From: a virus
Direction: 5' to 3' (one strand)
IMG/VR virus record: IMGVR_UViG_3300030109_002959
Span: 1-22,100 of that record
Length of the DNA: 22,100 bases
Shown here: positions 11,414 to 19,543 of the stretch, in pieces
Layout of the letters: each line of letters starts with the position of its first letter
How positions within the stretch are numbered: position 1 is the first letter of the stretch
The notes under the pieces: model-generated
What the model saw: the letters and a program-made list of their open reading frames with translations, nothing else
The model's database searches: none
What the model was told of the DNA's origin: nothing
Made by a program: the position numbers and the translations under genes

Positions 11414-11583
11414 TGTTTTCTTTTACTTAGACCTTTATCTTCTATCGCCATAATTTTTTTGAAAGGTATACCCATGTTAAATAAGGCACAATCAGCACAA
11501 AAATAACATAAATCATAAATTATTATAGCAATTTGATTGTTACACTTCTCACATTTTACTAGATCGTTTTTTTTCTTTCCCAT
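11410..11583 (-). CDS. 57-aa zinc-ribbon protein
   Basis: The frame begins MGKKKNDLVKCEKCNNQI. It contains Cys11-x2-Cys14, then Cys26-x2-Cys29-x2-Cys32 in LCYFCADCALF. Five cysteines in this spacing suggest a small zinc ribbon that binds one zinc ion. It ends in a Lys/Arg-rich tail (GLSKRKQ). AAGGAG lies ten bases before the ATG. The gene precedes a short membrane protein and polA with ATGA overlaps. A role as a DNA, RNA or polymerase-binding accessory factor is plausible but inferred. Confidence 0.7.
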   Translation of the reverse strand: MGKKKNDLVKCEKCNNQIAIIIYDLCYFCADCALFNMGIPFKKIMAIEDKGLSKRKQ

Positions 11584-11713
11584 CTTTTTTTAACTCCTTA
11601 TACCAATTAGTATCTCTACCATTATCTTTGCACCATTTATAATGAGTTTCTTTTATAGAAGTCATTAATTGCATATTTGCCCAAGGTGCATTTTTATGTT
11701 TTTTCGTTTCCAA
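11549..11713 (-). CDS. Small basic protein, unknown, uncertain start
   Basis: A protein-like segment reads KNAPWANMQLMTSIKETHYK and then WCKDNGRDTNWYKELKKDGK. A TTG at 11713 gives 54 aa and overlaps the oxygenase gene end by 20 bases. An internal ATG gives a shorter product, and a longer frame from 11770 is unlikely because it runs inside the oxygenase gene. The end overlaps the start of the zinc-ribbon gene by 35 bases and contains that gene's ribosome binding site. Confidence 0.5.
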   Translation of the reverse strand: METKKHKNAPWANMQLMTSIKETHYKWCKDNGRDTNWYKELKKDGKEKKRSSKM

Positions 11714-12287
11714 AATATAAATTTCCTGAAATTGTAATTCTTTCTCCTTCAGTATAAAAAGGATAAACACAATGTCTTAAATGAGCCTTAAAAATTAAGC
11801 CTGTACCTTCCCAACTCTTATCAGCATCTACTACTTGTGTGCTAATTCCACCCTTGTTATTACCATCTGGATAAACAAAGGATAACTTGCCAGCTACATC
11901 ATCATTCGATTTGTTACCAGGAGCTGCAGCTGATTGTTCCTCAGAAGTGTATGGTATTTGAATGAAAATAATAAAACTAAATAAACCACCATGTTTATGA
12001 ATTGGATTAAATTCATATTTCTTTTGAAAATTTACCCATAAACTTTTTAAAACAAGAGGTTGATCGTTTGGCCACAAAACATCTAACTCTAAAAAATATT
12101 CTCTTAAAGGCTCAATATTTTTTACAACATTAATTATGTATGGTTCAAATTCTTTTTTGTATTTATCTAAACCAAATTCATCTCTTATATTTCCAGCTAA
12201 TTTTTCATTATATGTTTCAGACTTATCTTTTATCCAATCCTTAAGTTTACTGAAAATGATATCATCAAGTTTAAATTTATAAATCAT
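11694..12287 (-). CDS. 2OG-Fe(II) oxygenase-like protein (second of two)
   Basis: The 197-aa product resembles a marine-phage group of putative 2-oxoglutarate and Fe(II)-dependent oxygenases. The conserved part NPIHKHGGLFSFIIFIQIP holds His97 and His99. The later part LRHCVYPFYTEGERITISGN holds the distal His172 and Arg183. The metal site would be His-x-His rather than the usual His-x-Asp, so activity is not certain, though this pattern recurs in phage proteins I recall. It sits inside the replication operon between DUF3310 and the polymerase genes, unlike the oxygenase at 5771. Its start overlaps the stop of the upstream gene as TAATG. Confidence 0.75.
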   Translation of the reverse strand: MIYKFKLDDIIFSKLKDWIKDKSETYNEKLAGNIRDEFGLDKYKKEFEPYIINVVKNIEPLREYFLELDVLWPNDQPLVLKSLWVNFQKKYEFNPIHKHGGLFSFIIFIQIPYTSEEQSAAAPGNKSNDDVAGKLSFVYPDGNNKGGISTQVVDADKSWEGTGLIFKAHLRHCVYPFYTEGERITISGNLYFGNEKT

Positions 12288-12535
12288 TACTTCTTTTTCT
12301 TTTCTTCCTTTAATCTTAAAATTTCTAGATCACAGTAATGCTTTATTTTCTCTAAATCTTCAATTTTGTTCTTAAAAAGATACCTACAAACATATTTAAT
12401 AACGTTACCTTGAAAAAAAGAAAGTTTGTTTTTTGATATAAACTCATATGGTTGAATGTCAAAAAATTTATAGTGACTTCCTCCAACCTGCTTATCCTGT
12501 GGAAAAGCATCTTCAAACATATCTCTATCACTCAT
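12287..12535 (-). CDS. DUF3310 protein
   Basis: The 82-aa product matches the DUF3310 (SaV-like) family. The core QVGGSHYKFFDIQPYEFI is followed by LSFFQGNVIKYVCRYLFKN and an EDLEKIKHYCD segment. Members are common in phage replication regions and are sometimes labelled nucleotide kinase, which the sequence does not support. The role is unknown. The Lys-rich end KEEKKKK is typical. Starts and stops overlap both neighbours (ATGA and TAATG), so it is made together with the helicase and oxygenase. Confidence 0.9.
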   Translation of the reverse strand: MSDRDMFEDAFPQDKQVGGSHYKFFDIQPYEFISKNKLSFFQGNVIKYVCRYLFKNKIEDLEKIKHYCDLEILRLKEEKKKK

Positions 12536-12735
12536 AGTTTGAAAGCCTGTAGGGTTCTTAATTTCTCTTCTGCAGTTGAAATTTTTTCTATAAGTTTATC
12601 TGCTTCATCCACATGCTGTGGGTGTTCACCAATAGCTACAGGGTTTTCTAAATAAATTTTTAGTGTAGCTTCAGCTTCTGATATTTGTGCATTGTATCTA
12701 TCCTCCAATGCATCTAGTATTAATCGTCTAAACAT
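12532..12735 (-). CDS. Conserved small marine-phage protein
   Basis: The best start is the ATG at 12735, which overlaps the stop of the helicase gene by eight bases. The frame could begin at 12747. The 67-aa product starts MFRRLILDALEDRYNAQISE and contains YLENPVAIGEHPQHVDEADK, followed by a helical end. I recall closely similar small proteins in marine phages, always near replication genes, with no assigned role. It is probably a three-helix protein. The stop overlaps the DUF3310 start as ATGA. Confidence 0.75.
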   Translation of the reverse strand: MFRRLILDALEDRYNAQISEAEATLKIYLENPVAIGEHPQHVDEADKLIEKISTAEEKLRTLQAFKL

Positions 12736-14338
12736 AGTTTGCCTCATATTGTTTAAAATATTTACCTAACGGAAAATTATATTGGTGATAGGTTCCTAGT
12801 AAGTGTAATGTTTGTTTTGATCTTGTTGCACCTGTATACCAAACTCTGAGCTCTTTTATTTTATCTGCTAAATTTTTTTTATCGAAGTGAGATGGGAAGT
12901 TGCATTTACTCGCCAGGACAACATTATCTGCTTCCCCACCTTTTACTTGATGAATTGTATCAATAATAATTTTAGGGGGCTGTGTTAGATCTACGCCTTC
13001 ACCCATGAGTTTTTGAAAATATTGCTTGTCTTTATCCTTAAATTTTCTTTTAAACACTTGATTCCATGGACCTTTTTCATCACGCATACCACATCTTAAG
13101 TGTAATTCGTCAAAAGTAAACACTTGATTTGGATGTGCAAAACTCCATTTTTTACTGTCCGTTGACCGGTAGCCGTGATCTATGTTTAATAAATACTCAT
13201 ACATGGTTGTAGCTTCTTCACGATTAATGCTGCCACCCTCACAAATTTTTTCCCAATGCTGTATTGCATAAAACTGATTCGGGTCAAATGATTTATTGTT
13301 TTTCTGGTCCTGGTAATACAATCCTAAATTTTTAGCCTCTGTCTGTAATTCTTTTTTTACATCGTTTATTCTTGCAAGCACCATCCAACTACCATCCATG
13401 TCCCAAGGTACTTTTTTTAGACCATTCCACCTGTACACTGCACCATCCTTATCGTTAGAATAAAATTCTTTTGGCACTCTGTTATCACCCATAGAATTTA
13501 ACAAACATTTAGAAAAGAAATGTATATTTTTATTAAGTCTTACAGATTTTTTTAACACCAAAGATCTGCCAGGAAAGGTTTGAAACAGAACAACATCAGC
13601 ACCGTTCCATTCGTAAATTGCTTGATCATCATCTCCTGCAATGTAAACTCGTTCAACACCCTCAGACATTTTAACAACCATATCCCATTGTAGAGGTGTA
13701 AGATCTTGAGCTTCATCAACCATCAATACCTTGAAAGGTATAACAAGGCCATCAGTTATAAATTTGTGAACCATATCAGTAAAGTCTAGTCTATCTGGTG
13801 TCCGTTGTCCGTTTTCTAATTCCATTGTTTTAAATTGTTCATATCCTGCAATAATAGATTTAAATTGTTGTAACCTAACATTCTTTCTAGGTTGTTGTTT
13901 GTACAACCACACAGGATCTACTTTCATGTTTCTTGCCCTGTCGTATATTTGAAGAGACCAATTGTTATAAACTTTTTGATCATCCCAAGTATCTTTGTAA
14001 CCTACTTTGACAGTCCCGTATTGTGTATGAAACATTAATAAATCTGCTTTTGGATCTAACACAGGTATCTCAGCAAATTGTTGTCTTGCTAACGAATGCA
14101 GAGTTCTAAAATATTTGAAAGCATCTTCATCATAACCTTTGAACTTTTGTCTAACTCTACTTACACATTCATTGACAGCTTTATTTGTAAAAGACACGTA
14201 ACATATCTCATCAGGTGAATAACCTTTTTGAAGATAACGTTTTACACGCTTCAAAAGATTCTCTGTTTTTCCTGTGCCTGGTGGTCCAAAAATCTTAATT
14301 GTCTTCCCACGCAGCCTTTGCTTTAGTAAATTTGACAT
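12728..14338 (-). CDS. UvrD/Rep-like SF1 helicase
   Basis: The product is a superfamily 1 DNA helicase, likely the 3'-5' replicative or repair helicase of the phage. From the ATG at 14338 it is 536 aa. Walker A GPPGTGKT is at residues 18-25, motif Ia VSFTNKAVNE near 48-57, motif II VDEAQD at 207-212 and motif III GDDDQAIYEW at 235-244. Motif V is DTIHQVKGGEADN and motif VI is WYTGATRSKQ near 500-509. An upstream ATG at 14428 would add 30 residues that overlap the primase and look unnatural. With the chosen start the overlap is 44 bases. It lies directly after the primase, which suggests that the two act together. Confidence 0.93.
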   Translation of the reverse strand: MSNLLKQRLRGKTIKIFGPPGTGKTENLLKRVKRYLQKGYSPDEICYVSFTNKAVNECVSRVRQKFKGYDEDAFKYFRTLHSLARQQFAEIPVLDPKADLLMFHTQYGTVKVGYKDTWDDQKVYNNWSLQIYDRARNMKVDPVWLYKQQPRKNVRLQQFKSIIAGYEQFKTMELENGQRTPDRLDFTDMVHKFITDGLVIPFKVLMVDEAQDLTPLQWDMVVKMSEGVERVYIAGDDDQAIYEWNGADVVLFQTFPGRSLVLKKSVRLNKNIHFFSKCLLNSMGDNRVPKEFYSNDKDGAVYRWNGLKKVPWDMDGSWMVLARINDVKKELQTEAKNLGLYYQDQKNNKSFDPNQFYAIQHWEKICEGGSINREEATTMYEYLLNIDHGYRSTDSKKWSFAHPNQVFTFDELHLRCGMRDEKGPWNQVFKRKFKDKDKQYFQKLMGEGVDLTQPPKIIIDTIHQVKGGEADNVVLASKCNFPSHFDKKNLADKIKELRVWYTGATRSKQTLHLLGTYHQYNFPLGKYFKQYEANYV

Positions 14339-15866
14339 CTTTATTTTTATGTTCGCTTTGTTTTGGTAAAACAACAACCCAATGCCTTGATTGCAAACCT
14401 TTGAATTTGGCTTTTGGTTTTGCTCCACCTTGTTCTAAAAATCTTGTGCACTCTTTTTCATTCCAATTGTAACTCATTTTTTTCATAAATGCTCTAAACG
14501 TTTCTAATTTAAAACGCATTTCTGTTTCATCACGCCATATATTACCAGAATCAATCTGGTCAAATTCTGTAGTATCTTCAACGTCTTCTAAGAATCTAGA
14601 CATCCTAGAATTAAACACATCGCTGCTTTCTTCTCCTGCATCAAATCCCTCCATGTCTTGTTTATTTTGAATAAGTTCATCCAACCAATCTCTGTAGGGA
14701 TCTGGATCTCTTTTAGTTGGCTTTAAGGGTCGCCATACAATGTCGTAATTTAAAAGCTGCTCTCCTAATAGTTGCTGCTGATATAATTGTTTTGTTGATA
14801 GTCTAATTGATTTACCTTGAATAGGTAGTATCCAATAAGGTTCTGGATATGAGTTTACTTTAATTAGTTTACCAACTTCTGGTAAGGCCTCGTTTGCACC
14901 TATTCCAAGCTTTCTTTTTATACACTCACTTGATACACAATGCATTCGTGCAATAGAAGTTTTACATTTATAAGCGTACTCTTTGTTTTCAACACCCTTA
15001 AAAATATTTTGTAATTCTTTTGGATGAAGTTTTTCACTACAAACCTTACCCATCATGTCTCTTGTCCACTCTTCATACATTACAGGATCTGGGTTAATTT
15101 TTTTAGCTAACACTGCTACGTTAAACATAGCATCATTTCTTCCCTCACCTTTCTGTACTTTATTCTTCATAAAATTTACAACACAAGGTGGGTAGTCTTT
15201 TGTTTCATCATCTTGAAATATTTTTATTTTTTTAAATTCTTCTGGTGTAAGTCTAAACTTTGTAACAAACTTATATAGATCTTCTATTTTAATTGATTGA
15301 CACTCATCATCCATTGCAACTCGTGTAGGAATGTTTGCTTTTTGATATGGAAGGTTAACAAAATTGCCTTTTCTTTTTTCATCCCAGTTATCAGGAGTTA
15401 AATCTACTTCATCTTGTGCAGGAAAAATATCTGTAGTTGTGTCGTTGATACCTAAATCAGACGCAATCTCAATTAATTTTTTTCTCATTGAAGATGCTGC
15501 AACAACACCTTTGATAAATAAAATTAAATGGAGTCCGTTGGATTTTGATCTGAATGGGACGAGTGGGTATTTTCTTTTACGAATAACGGATATAACGTCT
15601 TGATGGCGTATATTATAACGATCAACATCGATGACCCCCCAACTACATGTATTGTCATCTCGAATGGGAACTGATCCATAGTAAGCTTCTCCTTTTAAGT
15701 GTTGAACCCAATGATCCTTAGTCATAGGTTTAGGTTCAACCCAATGTTTAAACTCAGCTTTACCTTTGGAATTTTTATTTCCGGTAGGAGCAGAACATCC
15801 AAAATATGTAGAAGATCCCTGAAAGAGTTCTACAAACTCCTCCAGGGTCTTGTCAAGTAGGTCCAT
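14295..15866 (-). CDS. Archaeo-eukaryotic-type primase (TOTE-like)
   Basis: This 523-aa protein has an AEP-superfamily primase domain in its N-terminal third. The acidic motif is Asp80 and Asp82 in GVIDVDRY. The nucleotide-binding motif is Ser109, Gly111 and His113 in RSKSNGLHLILF. A third part, TTDIFPAQDEVD, resembles the segment found in TOTE-type primases. Residues 185-290 are helical and could be a PriCT-like linker domain (AMFNVAVLAKKINPD). A Cys/His group, KCKTSIARMHCVSSECIKRK, follows. The C-terminal part is unassigned. It should make primers for the polymerase. The start lies one base after the preceding stop and has no clear ribosome binding site. Confidence 0.85.
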   Translation of the reverse strand: MDLLDKTLEEFVELFQGSSTYFGCSAPTGNKNSKGKAEFKHWVEPKPMTKDHWVQHLKGEAYYGSVPIRDDNTCSWGVIDVDRYNIRHQDVISVIRKRKYPLVPFRSKSNGLHLILFIKGVVAASSMRKKLIEIASDLGINDTTTDIFPAQDEVDLTPDNWDEKRKGNFVNLPYQKANIPTRVAMDDECQSIKIEDLYKFVTKFRLTPEEFKKIKIFQDDETKDYPPCVVNFMKNKVQKGEGRNDAMFNVAVLAKKINPDPVMYEEWTRDMMGKVCSEKLHPKELQNIFKGVENKEYAYKCKTSIARMHCVSSECIKRKLGIGANEALPEVGKLIKVNSYPEPYWILPIQGKSIRLSTKQLYQQQLLGEQLLNYDIVWRPLKPTKRDPDPYRDWLDELIQNKQDMEGFDAGEESSDVFNSRMSRFLEDVEDTTEFDQIDSGNIWRDETEMRFKLETFRAFMKKMSYNWNEKECTRFLEQGGAKPKAKFKGLQSRHWVVVLPKQSEHKNKDVKFTKAKAAWEDN

Positions 15867-15867
15867 A

Positions 15868-16662
15868 TTAGAATGGAGTTTTTTCTACCGATTCTTCTTT
15901 TCCGTGGTTAACTTTAACTGCACCTTTTTTACAAGTTCCATAGAACTCAAAAGCTGCTTTTATTGTTTCTTCGCTCTCCACAGTGCCTATATGCTCGATC
16001 TCCCAACCATACCATGATCCAAGATTGTTCTTTTCTAGAACTGTCTTCATCAAGTAGTTTTGAGTAAACGGAGCAGGTTTAAAGAATCCTTTGCCATCCT
16101 TTTTTTTCTGCCTTAAAGACATCATCATTGAATTCCACTTCTTCGATTTTTTTCTCTGTGTGGATTTCATAGTTATTAAGGCTGTTGATGATTTATCCTC
16201 TTCTACAATCATTACATAATGAGAAGCGGTCTCCTCAATGTAATTACCATTTTCAAGTCTATCCTTACCATCATCACCTCTAGTGGTTTTACTCATAATG
16301 TCTGAGTCTGCAGGGTATACATTTATTGGAGCAGAGCTACCTTCTTGGCCTCTATCTCTCCATTCAATGTACTCTAACTTATAATAACAAGGTATAACCT
16401 TTATACCTTTTGAACCATCATATAGTTGATCGGTCACTGTATTATAAATCATTCCTGGTCTTGCCTCCTCTATAAAATTACTATCACCCATAGTTACTTG
16501 TGGTGATAATTGACCAAGAACTTTAAGGAATGGTAATGCTAAACTCTTTGAATCTACATTATCAAAACCAGAATCAGCAAATTGTTCAATATCAACTGAT
16601 GCAAGTGCTCCTGCTTCTTTTTTAATCGCTACTTCGTTCGATTGTCCGTCTCTTATTTTCAT
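15868..16662 (-). CDS. Candidate single-strand-binding protein
   Basis: I do not recognise a named domain in this 264-aa protein. It has a beta-rich core (LPFLKVLGQLSPQVT; GIKVIPCYYKLEYIEW; HYVMIVEEDKSSTALITMKS), a Lys-rich loop (STQRKKSKKWNSMM) and an acidic, flexible C-terminal part. Its position just before the primase and helicase, its size and the basic patch make a phage single-strand-binding protein plausible, but this is inference from context. AGGT lies about eight bases before the ATG. The next gene starts one base after its stop. Confidence 0.6.
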   Translation of the reverse strand: MKIRDGQSNEVAIKKEAGALASVDIEQFADSGFDNVDSKSLALPFLKVLGQLSPQVTMGDSNFIEEARPGMIYNTVTDQLYDGSKGIKVIPCYYKLEYIEWRDRGQEGSSAPINVYPADSDIMSKTTRGDDGKDRLENGNYIEETASHYVMIVEEDKSSTALITMKSTQRKKSKKWNSMMMSLRQKKKDGKGFFKPAPFTQNYLMKTVLEKNNLGSWYGWEIEHIGTVESEETIKAAFEFYGTCKKGAVKVNHGKEESVEKTPF

Positions 16663-16673
16663 ATTGTTACCTA

Positions 16674-17213
16674 TTATTTGTTCGTTATTTTAGTTTTATT
16701 TGCGATGTACACCCCGAACAAATCAAAAGGTAATTCTTTTCCACCTTCGACCTGTTCTCTAACAAAAGCTTTCAACGTCATGGGTTCTACTTTCTCTTTT
16801 TTGTTGTAAGCAAAACCATTATCGTCACAAACTTTTATTAGTTCCGAGACTTGATTGTCTTGTCCTCTTCCGAAAGATGCAGTTATGGTATTCTTAATTA
16901 AATCCTCATAACCTCTATTTCTTAACCATGAAAAGGCTTCGTCAACTCTTGATTCAGGAATTTTTGCTGCGTAAAAAGGTTTGACTTCTACTGTCGAACC
17001 ATCACTTAACTTCAACAAAGATACACCAGCTTCCTGCATCATCTCTGGAATTATTCTTTCCTCCATGTCTCTAGCTTTGTGCTTAAGCAATGAAAGTTTT
17101 TCTTCTTCTTGTTTTATTTGTAAATTTAAATCTTTAAGATTATTGCATTTGTCAGAAATAGATTTAACACTATCTTGACTAATGTCTAACTTAGACATTT
17201 TTTCTATATCCAT
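16674..17213 (-). CDS. Conserved phage replication-region protein
   Basis: The 179-aa product resembles a phage family I have seen in replication regions. It has an N-terminal coiled coil (LQIKQEEEKLSLLKHKARDM), then MMQEAGVSLLKLSDGSTVEV, then SRVDEAFSWLRNRGYEDLIK and finally TLKAFVREQVEGGKELPFDL and FGVYIANKTKI. The function is unknown. It could be a recombination or DNA-binding accessory factor. The start codon has AGGAGG six bases upstream, the best ribosome binding site in the operon, so this is probably its first gene. Confidence 0.75.
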   Translation of the reverse strand: MDIEKMSKLDISQDSVKSISDKCNNLKDLNLQIKQEEEKLSLLKHKARDMEERIIPEMMQEAGVSLLKLSDGSTVEVKPFYAAKIPESRVDEAFSWLRNRGYEDLIKNTITASFGRGQDNQVSELIKVCDDNGFAYNKKEKVEPMTLKAFVREQVEGGKELPFDLFGVYIANKTKITNK

Positions 17214-17281
17214 ATTTTCCTCCTATGCGCTCTTAAATTATTTAATTGATCTTTGCAATTAAAAAATATAAAAAGTTTTTG
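17214..17281. promoter_or_regulatory. Divergent promoter region of the replication operon
   Basis: This 68-base AT-rich gap separates the leftward replication operon from the rightward helicase gene. It contains AGGAGG for the leftward gene and the palindrome TAAAT-T-ATTTA. TTGCAA on the minus strand could be a -35 box, but no clear -10 follows. Promoters must lie here or inside the neighbouring genes; I cannot place them exactly. Confidence 0.4.
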
Positions 17282-18709
17282 ATGTGGATATATCCGTATA
17301 AGACGATGCCTTACGAGCATCAAAGAAATGCTTTAAAAGAATCAGCTGAAAAAAACAACTGGGCTTATTTTATGGAAATGGGTACAGGTAAAACTAAGGT
17401 GACTATTGATAATATAGCTTTTTTATATTTTCAAAGAAAAATACTATCTGTATTAATTATAGCACCAAAATCAGTGTATACGAATTGGCAATCTGAGATA
17501 GAAACACATATGCCTGATCAAGTAAAATATAAAATATATAAATGGAACATAGATAAACCTAAAGATTATTATAAATTAAACGAATCACCCCACCTTAGAA
17601 TCTTTCTAATTAACGTAGAGGCTTTATCTACAAAACGTGGTTATGAAGGTTGTATTGATTATCTCAGAAAAAATAAATTAAATTTTGTAGCATTGGATGA
17701 ATCAACCACAATAAAAAACAGATCAGCAAAACGAACAAAAAACATTTTATCACTAGGAAAATTATGTCATATAAAGCGTATATTAACAGGATCCCCAATA
17801 ACAAAATCTCCATTGGATCTATTTACACAATGTCAGTTCTTAAGTCCAGAATTATTAGGTTTTCATAGTTATTTGGCTTTTCGTAACAGATATGCTGAAA
17901 TGACTGATATACCAGTCGGCTCTGGAAGATATATATCGGTTCCTAAATACTACAAAAGATTAGAGGAATTAGAAGAAAAGATGAAACAATTTGCAACTAG
18001 AATACGAAAAGACCAATGTTTAGACCTAAAGCCGAAGGTACGTCAGAAAAGATACATTGAACTCGAAGGTGAAGGCAAAAATATTTATAATCGCTTACGT
18101 ACAAGTGCACTTGCAATAGTTGAAGATAGTACAATATCATTTTCCAATAAACTTACAGAAATTATTAAATTACATCAAGTTTGTAATGGTTTTACAAAAG
18201 ATGATGATGGTAAAATACTACAATTACATAAGTCAAAGCTTAATGCACTAGAAGAAACTCTTGAAGAAACAGACGGTAAAGTAATAATCTGGGCTAATTA
18301 TTTATATAATATACATGAAATAAAAGATTTTCTAATATCCAAGTATGGAAAAGAATCTACTGTTTATATTTATGGTGACGTCAGTGTTGAAGATAGGAAA
18401 AATGCAGTAGATCGCATACAGAATGATGACAGCTGTCGATTTCTTGTTGCTAATCCAACCACTGGTGGTTTTGGTCTAACTCTTACTGCTTGTAACACCG
18501 TTATTTATTTTTCTAATTCATACAATCTAGAAGTGCGTATGCAATCAGAAGATAGAGCCCATCGTTTAGGACAGAAAGGAACTGTTGTTTATATTGATAT
18601 TGTAGCTAGAAATACTTTAGATGAAGCCATTATGAAATCTTTAACAAACAAAGGTAAGCTTGCTGCAAAAACTTTAGGAGAAGAAGATCTTAAGAGCTGG
18701 CTTTTGTAA
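17282..18709 (+). CDS. SNF2-like SF2 helicase
   Basis: This 475-aa protein is a superfamily 2, SNF2-type helicase common in phages, probably moving on double-stranded or branched DNA. It has YEHQRNALK as a Q-motif-like start, Walker A MEMGTGKTKV (Lys37), motif Ia IIAPKSVYTNW and a DEAD-box variant ALDES. Motif III is LTGSPIT, motif V is NPTTGGFGLTL and motif VI is QSEDRAHRLGQK. The chosen ATG at 17282 begins MWIYPYKTMPYEHQ. A TTG at 17246 would add a basic leader and is less likely. It is transcribed opposite to the other replication genes. Its end overlaps the end of the RecB-like gene by 20 bases. Confidence 0.93.
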   Translation: MWIYPYKTMPYEHQRNALKESAEKNNWAYFMEMGTGKTKVTIDNIAFLYFQRKILSVLIIAPKSVYTNWQSEIETHMPDQVKYKIYKWNIDKPKDYYKLNESPHLRIFLINVEALSTKRGYEGCIDYLRKNKLNFVALDESTTIKNRSAKRTKNILSLGKLCHIKRILTGSPITKSPLDLFTQCQFLSPELLGFHSYLAFRNRYAEMTDIPVGSGRYISVPKYYKRLEELEEKMKQFATRIRKDQCLDLKPKVRQKRYIELEGEGKNIYNRLRTSALAIVEDSTISFSNKLTEIIKLHQVCNGFTKDDDGKILQLHKSKLNALEETLEETDGKVIIWANYLYNIHEIKDFLISKYGKESTVYIYGDVSVEDRKNAVDRIQNDDSCRFLVANPTTGGFGLTLTACNTVIYFSNSYNLEVRMQSEDRAHRLGQKGTVVYIDIVARNTLDEAIMKSLTNKGKLAAKTLGEEDLKSWLL

Positions 18710-19358
18710 TTTTATTAAAAGTATCAACTCTTTCTAAAAATTTATCTCCATATTCTTTCAATTGAGGTTCATTAAGTTTAAATTCTTGATACTGTAAAGC
18801 TCTAGTACACATAGAAATAACACCTTGTTCAATAGGTCCATAATTTTTGGTATGTGCTAGATAATAAGCACCCAATTGAAGTTTGTAATCTTCTACCCAT
18901 TCTTCTTTTTTAGGTTTGTTGGTTTGTTTCCAATCCACAATACTTGGCTTTCCATAACAGATAGCTGTTAAATCACATGTCCCTGCAAATTTGTTTTCAT
19001 ATTCTAAGCTTATTTCATTACCCCATATTTCACCTAACTTAATATTATCTAAAATTGTTTTAGCCATCATTCTTGGTTTAGTTCCTTCTTCCATAGCATT
19101 ATAATATCCTTGACCATTCAATCTATATTCTAATACTTGATGCATTTCGGTTCCTATTGTTGATGCTTGTTTCATTATTCTATCTGCTTCTGCATCTCCA
19201 ACTTTACGTCTCCAATTTTCTAAGAAACGTTTATCTTTAGTTGCACTCAATATAGTTGTTACGCTTGGAACTTTAATATTATCTACTAAATATTTTCGTC
19301 CAGTTGTGTCTGAGAATCTATTGTAATGTTTGTAAGGGTATTTTTTAATAAGTTTCAT
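18690..19358 (-). CDS. PD-(D/E)XK exonuclease, RecB/Cas4-like
   Basis: The 222-aa product has the order of motifs of phage RecB-like nucleases. VPSVTTILSATKD and LENWRR form the N-terminal part, and TIGTEMH gives the GxxxH motif with His73. FAGTCDL gives Asp129, and SIVDWKQTNK gives Asp142 and Lys144. The QLGAYYLA segment holds the Gln-x3-Tyr motif at 161-165. It likely trims DNA ends during recombination or replication. Such genes often stand beside SNF2-like helicases and family A polymerases in marine phages. Its stop overlaps the end of the convergent helicase gene, and its start overlaps the stop of the next gene as ATGA. Confidence 0.9.
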   Translation of the reverse strand: MKLIKKYPYKHYNRFSDTTGRKYLVDNIKVPSVTTILSATKDKRFLENWRRKVGDAEADRIMKQASTIGTEMHQVLEYRLNGQGYYNAMEEGTKPRMMAKTILDNIKLGEIWGNEISLEYENKFAGTCDLTAICYGKPSIVDWKQTNKPKKEEWVEDYKLQLGAYYLAHTKNYGPIEQGVISMCTRALQYQEFKLNEPQLKEYGDKFLERVDTFNKITKASS

Positions 19359-19543
19359 CTAGTAATTAATACAATTATGACTGATGCCATACCTGTAATT
19401 AATACACCTGCTGAAGTCAACAAAATCTTTTCTAATCTACTAACTGATTTTTCTAAATTATTTATCTTATCATGCGTTTGTTTTTGCATGATTCGGCAAA
19501 GCTTTTCATGAGCTTCTATTTTATTTAATGCTTCTTTAGACAT
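19355..19543 (-). CDS. 62-aa coiled-coil plus membrane protein (XhlA-like form)
   Basis: The N-terminal forty residues form a coiled coil (THDKINNLEKSVSRLEKIL). The last twenty form one membrane helix (LTSAGVLITGMASVIIVLIT) that ends in Arg. This layout is like XhlA-type proteins, which help holins during lysis, but the sequence likeness is one of form only. No endolysin gene is seen nearby in this window. The gene overlaps both neighbours slightly, so it is part of the leftward unit from the virion-protein gene to the nuclease. Confidence 0.65.
   Translation of the reverse strand: MSKEALNKIEAHEKLCRIMQKQTHDKINNLEKSVSRLEKILLTSAGVLITGMASVIIVLITR

Noticed and set aside
17024-17040. A further GATACACC operator copy
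   Set aside because: It lies inside a coding region as a single isolated copy, with no promoter nearby.
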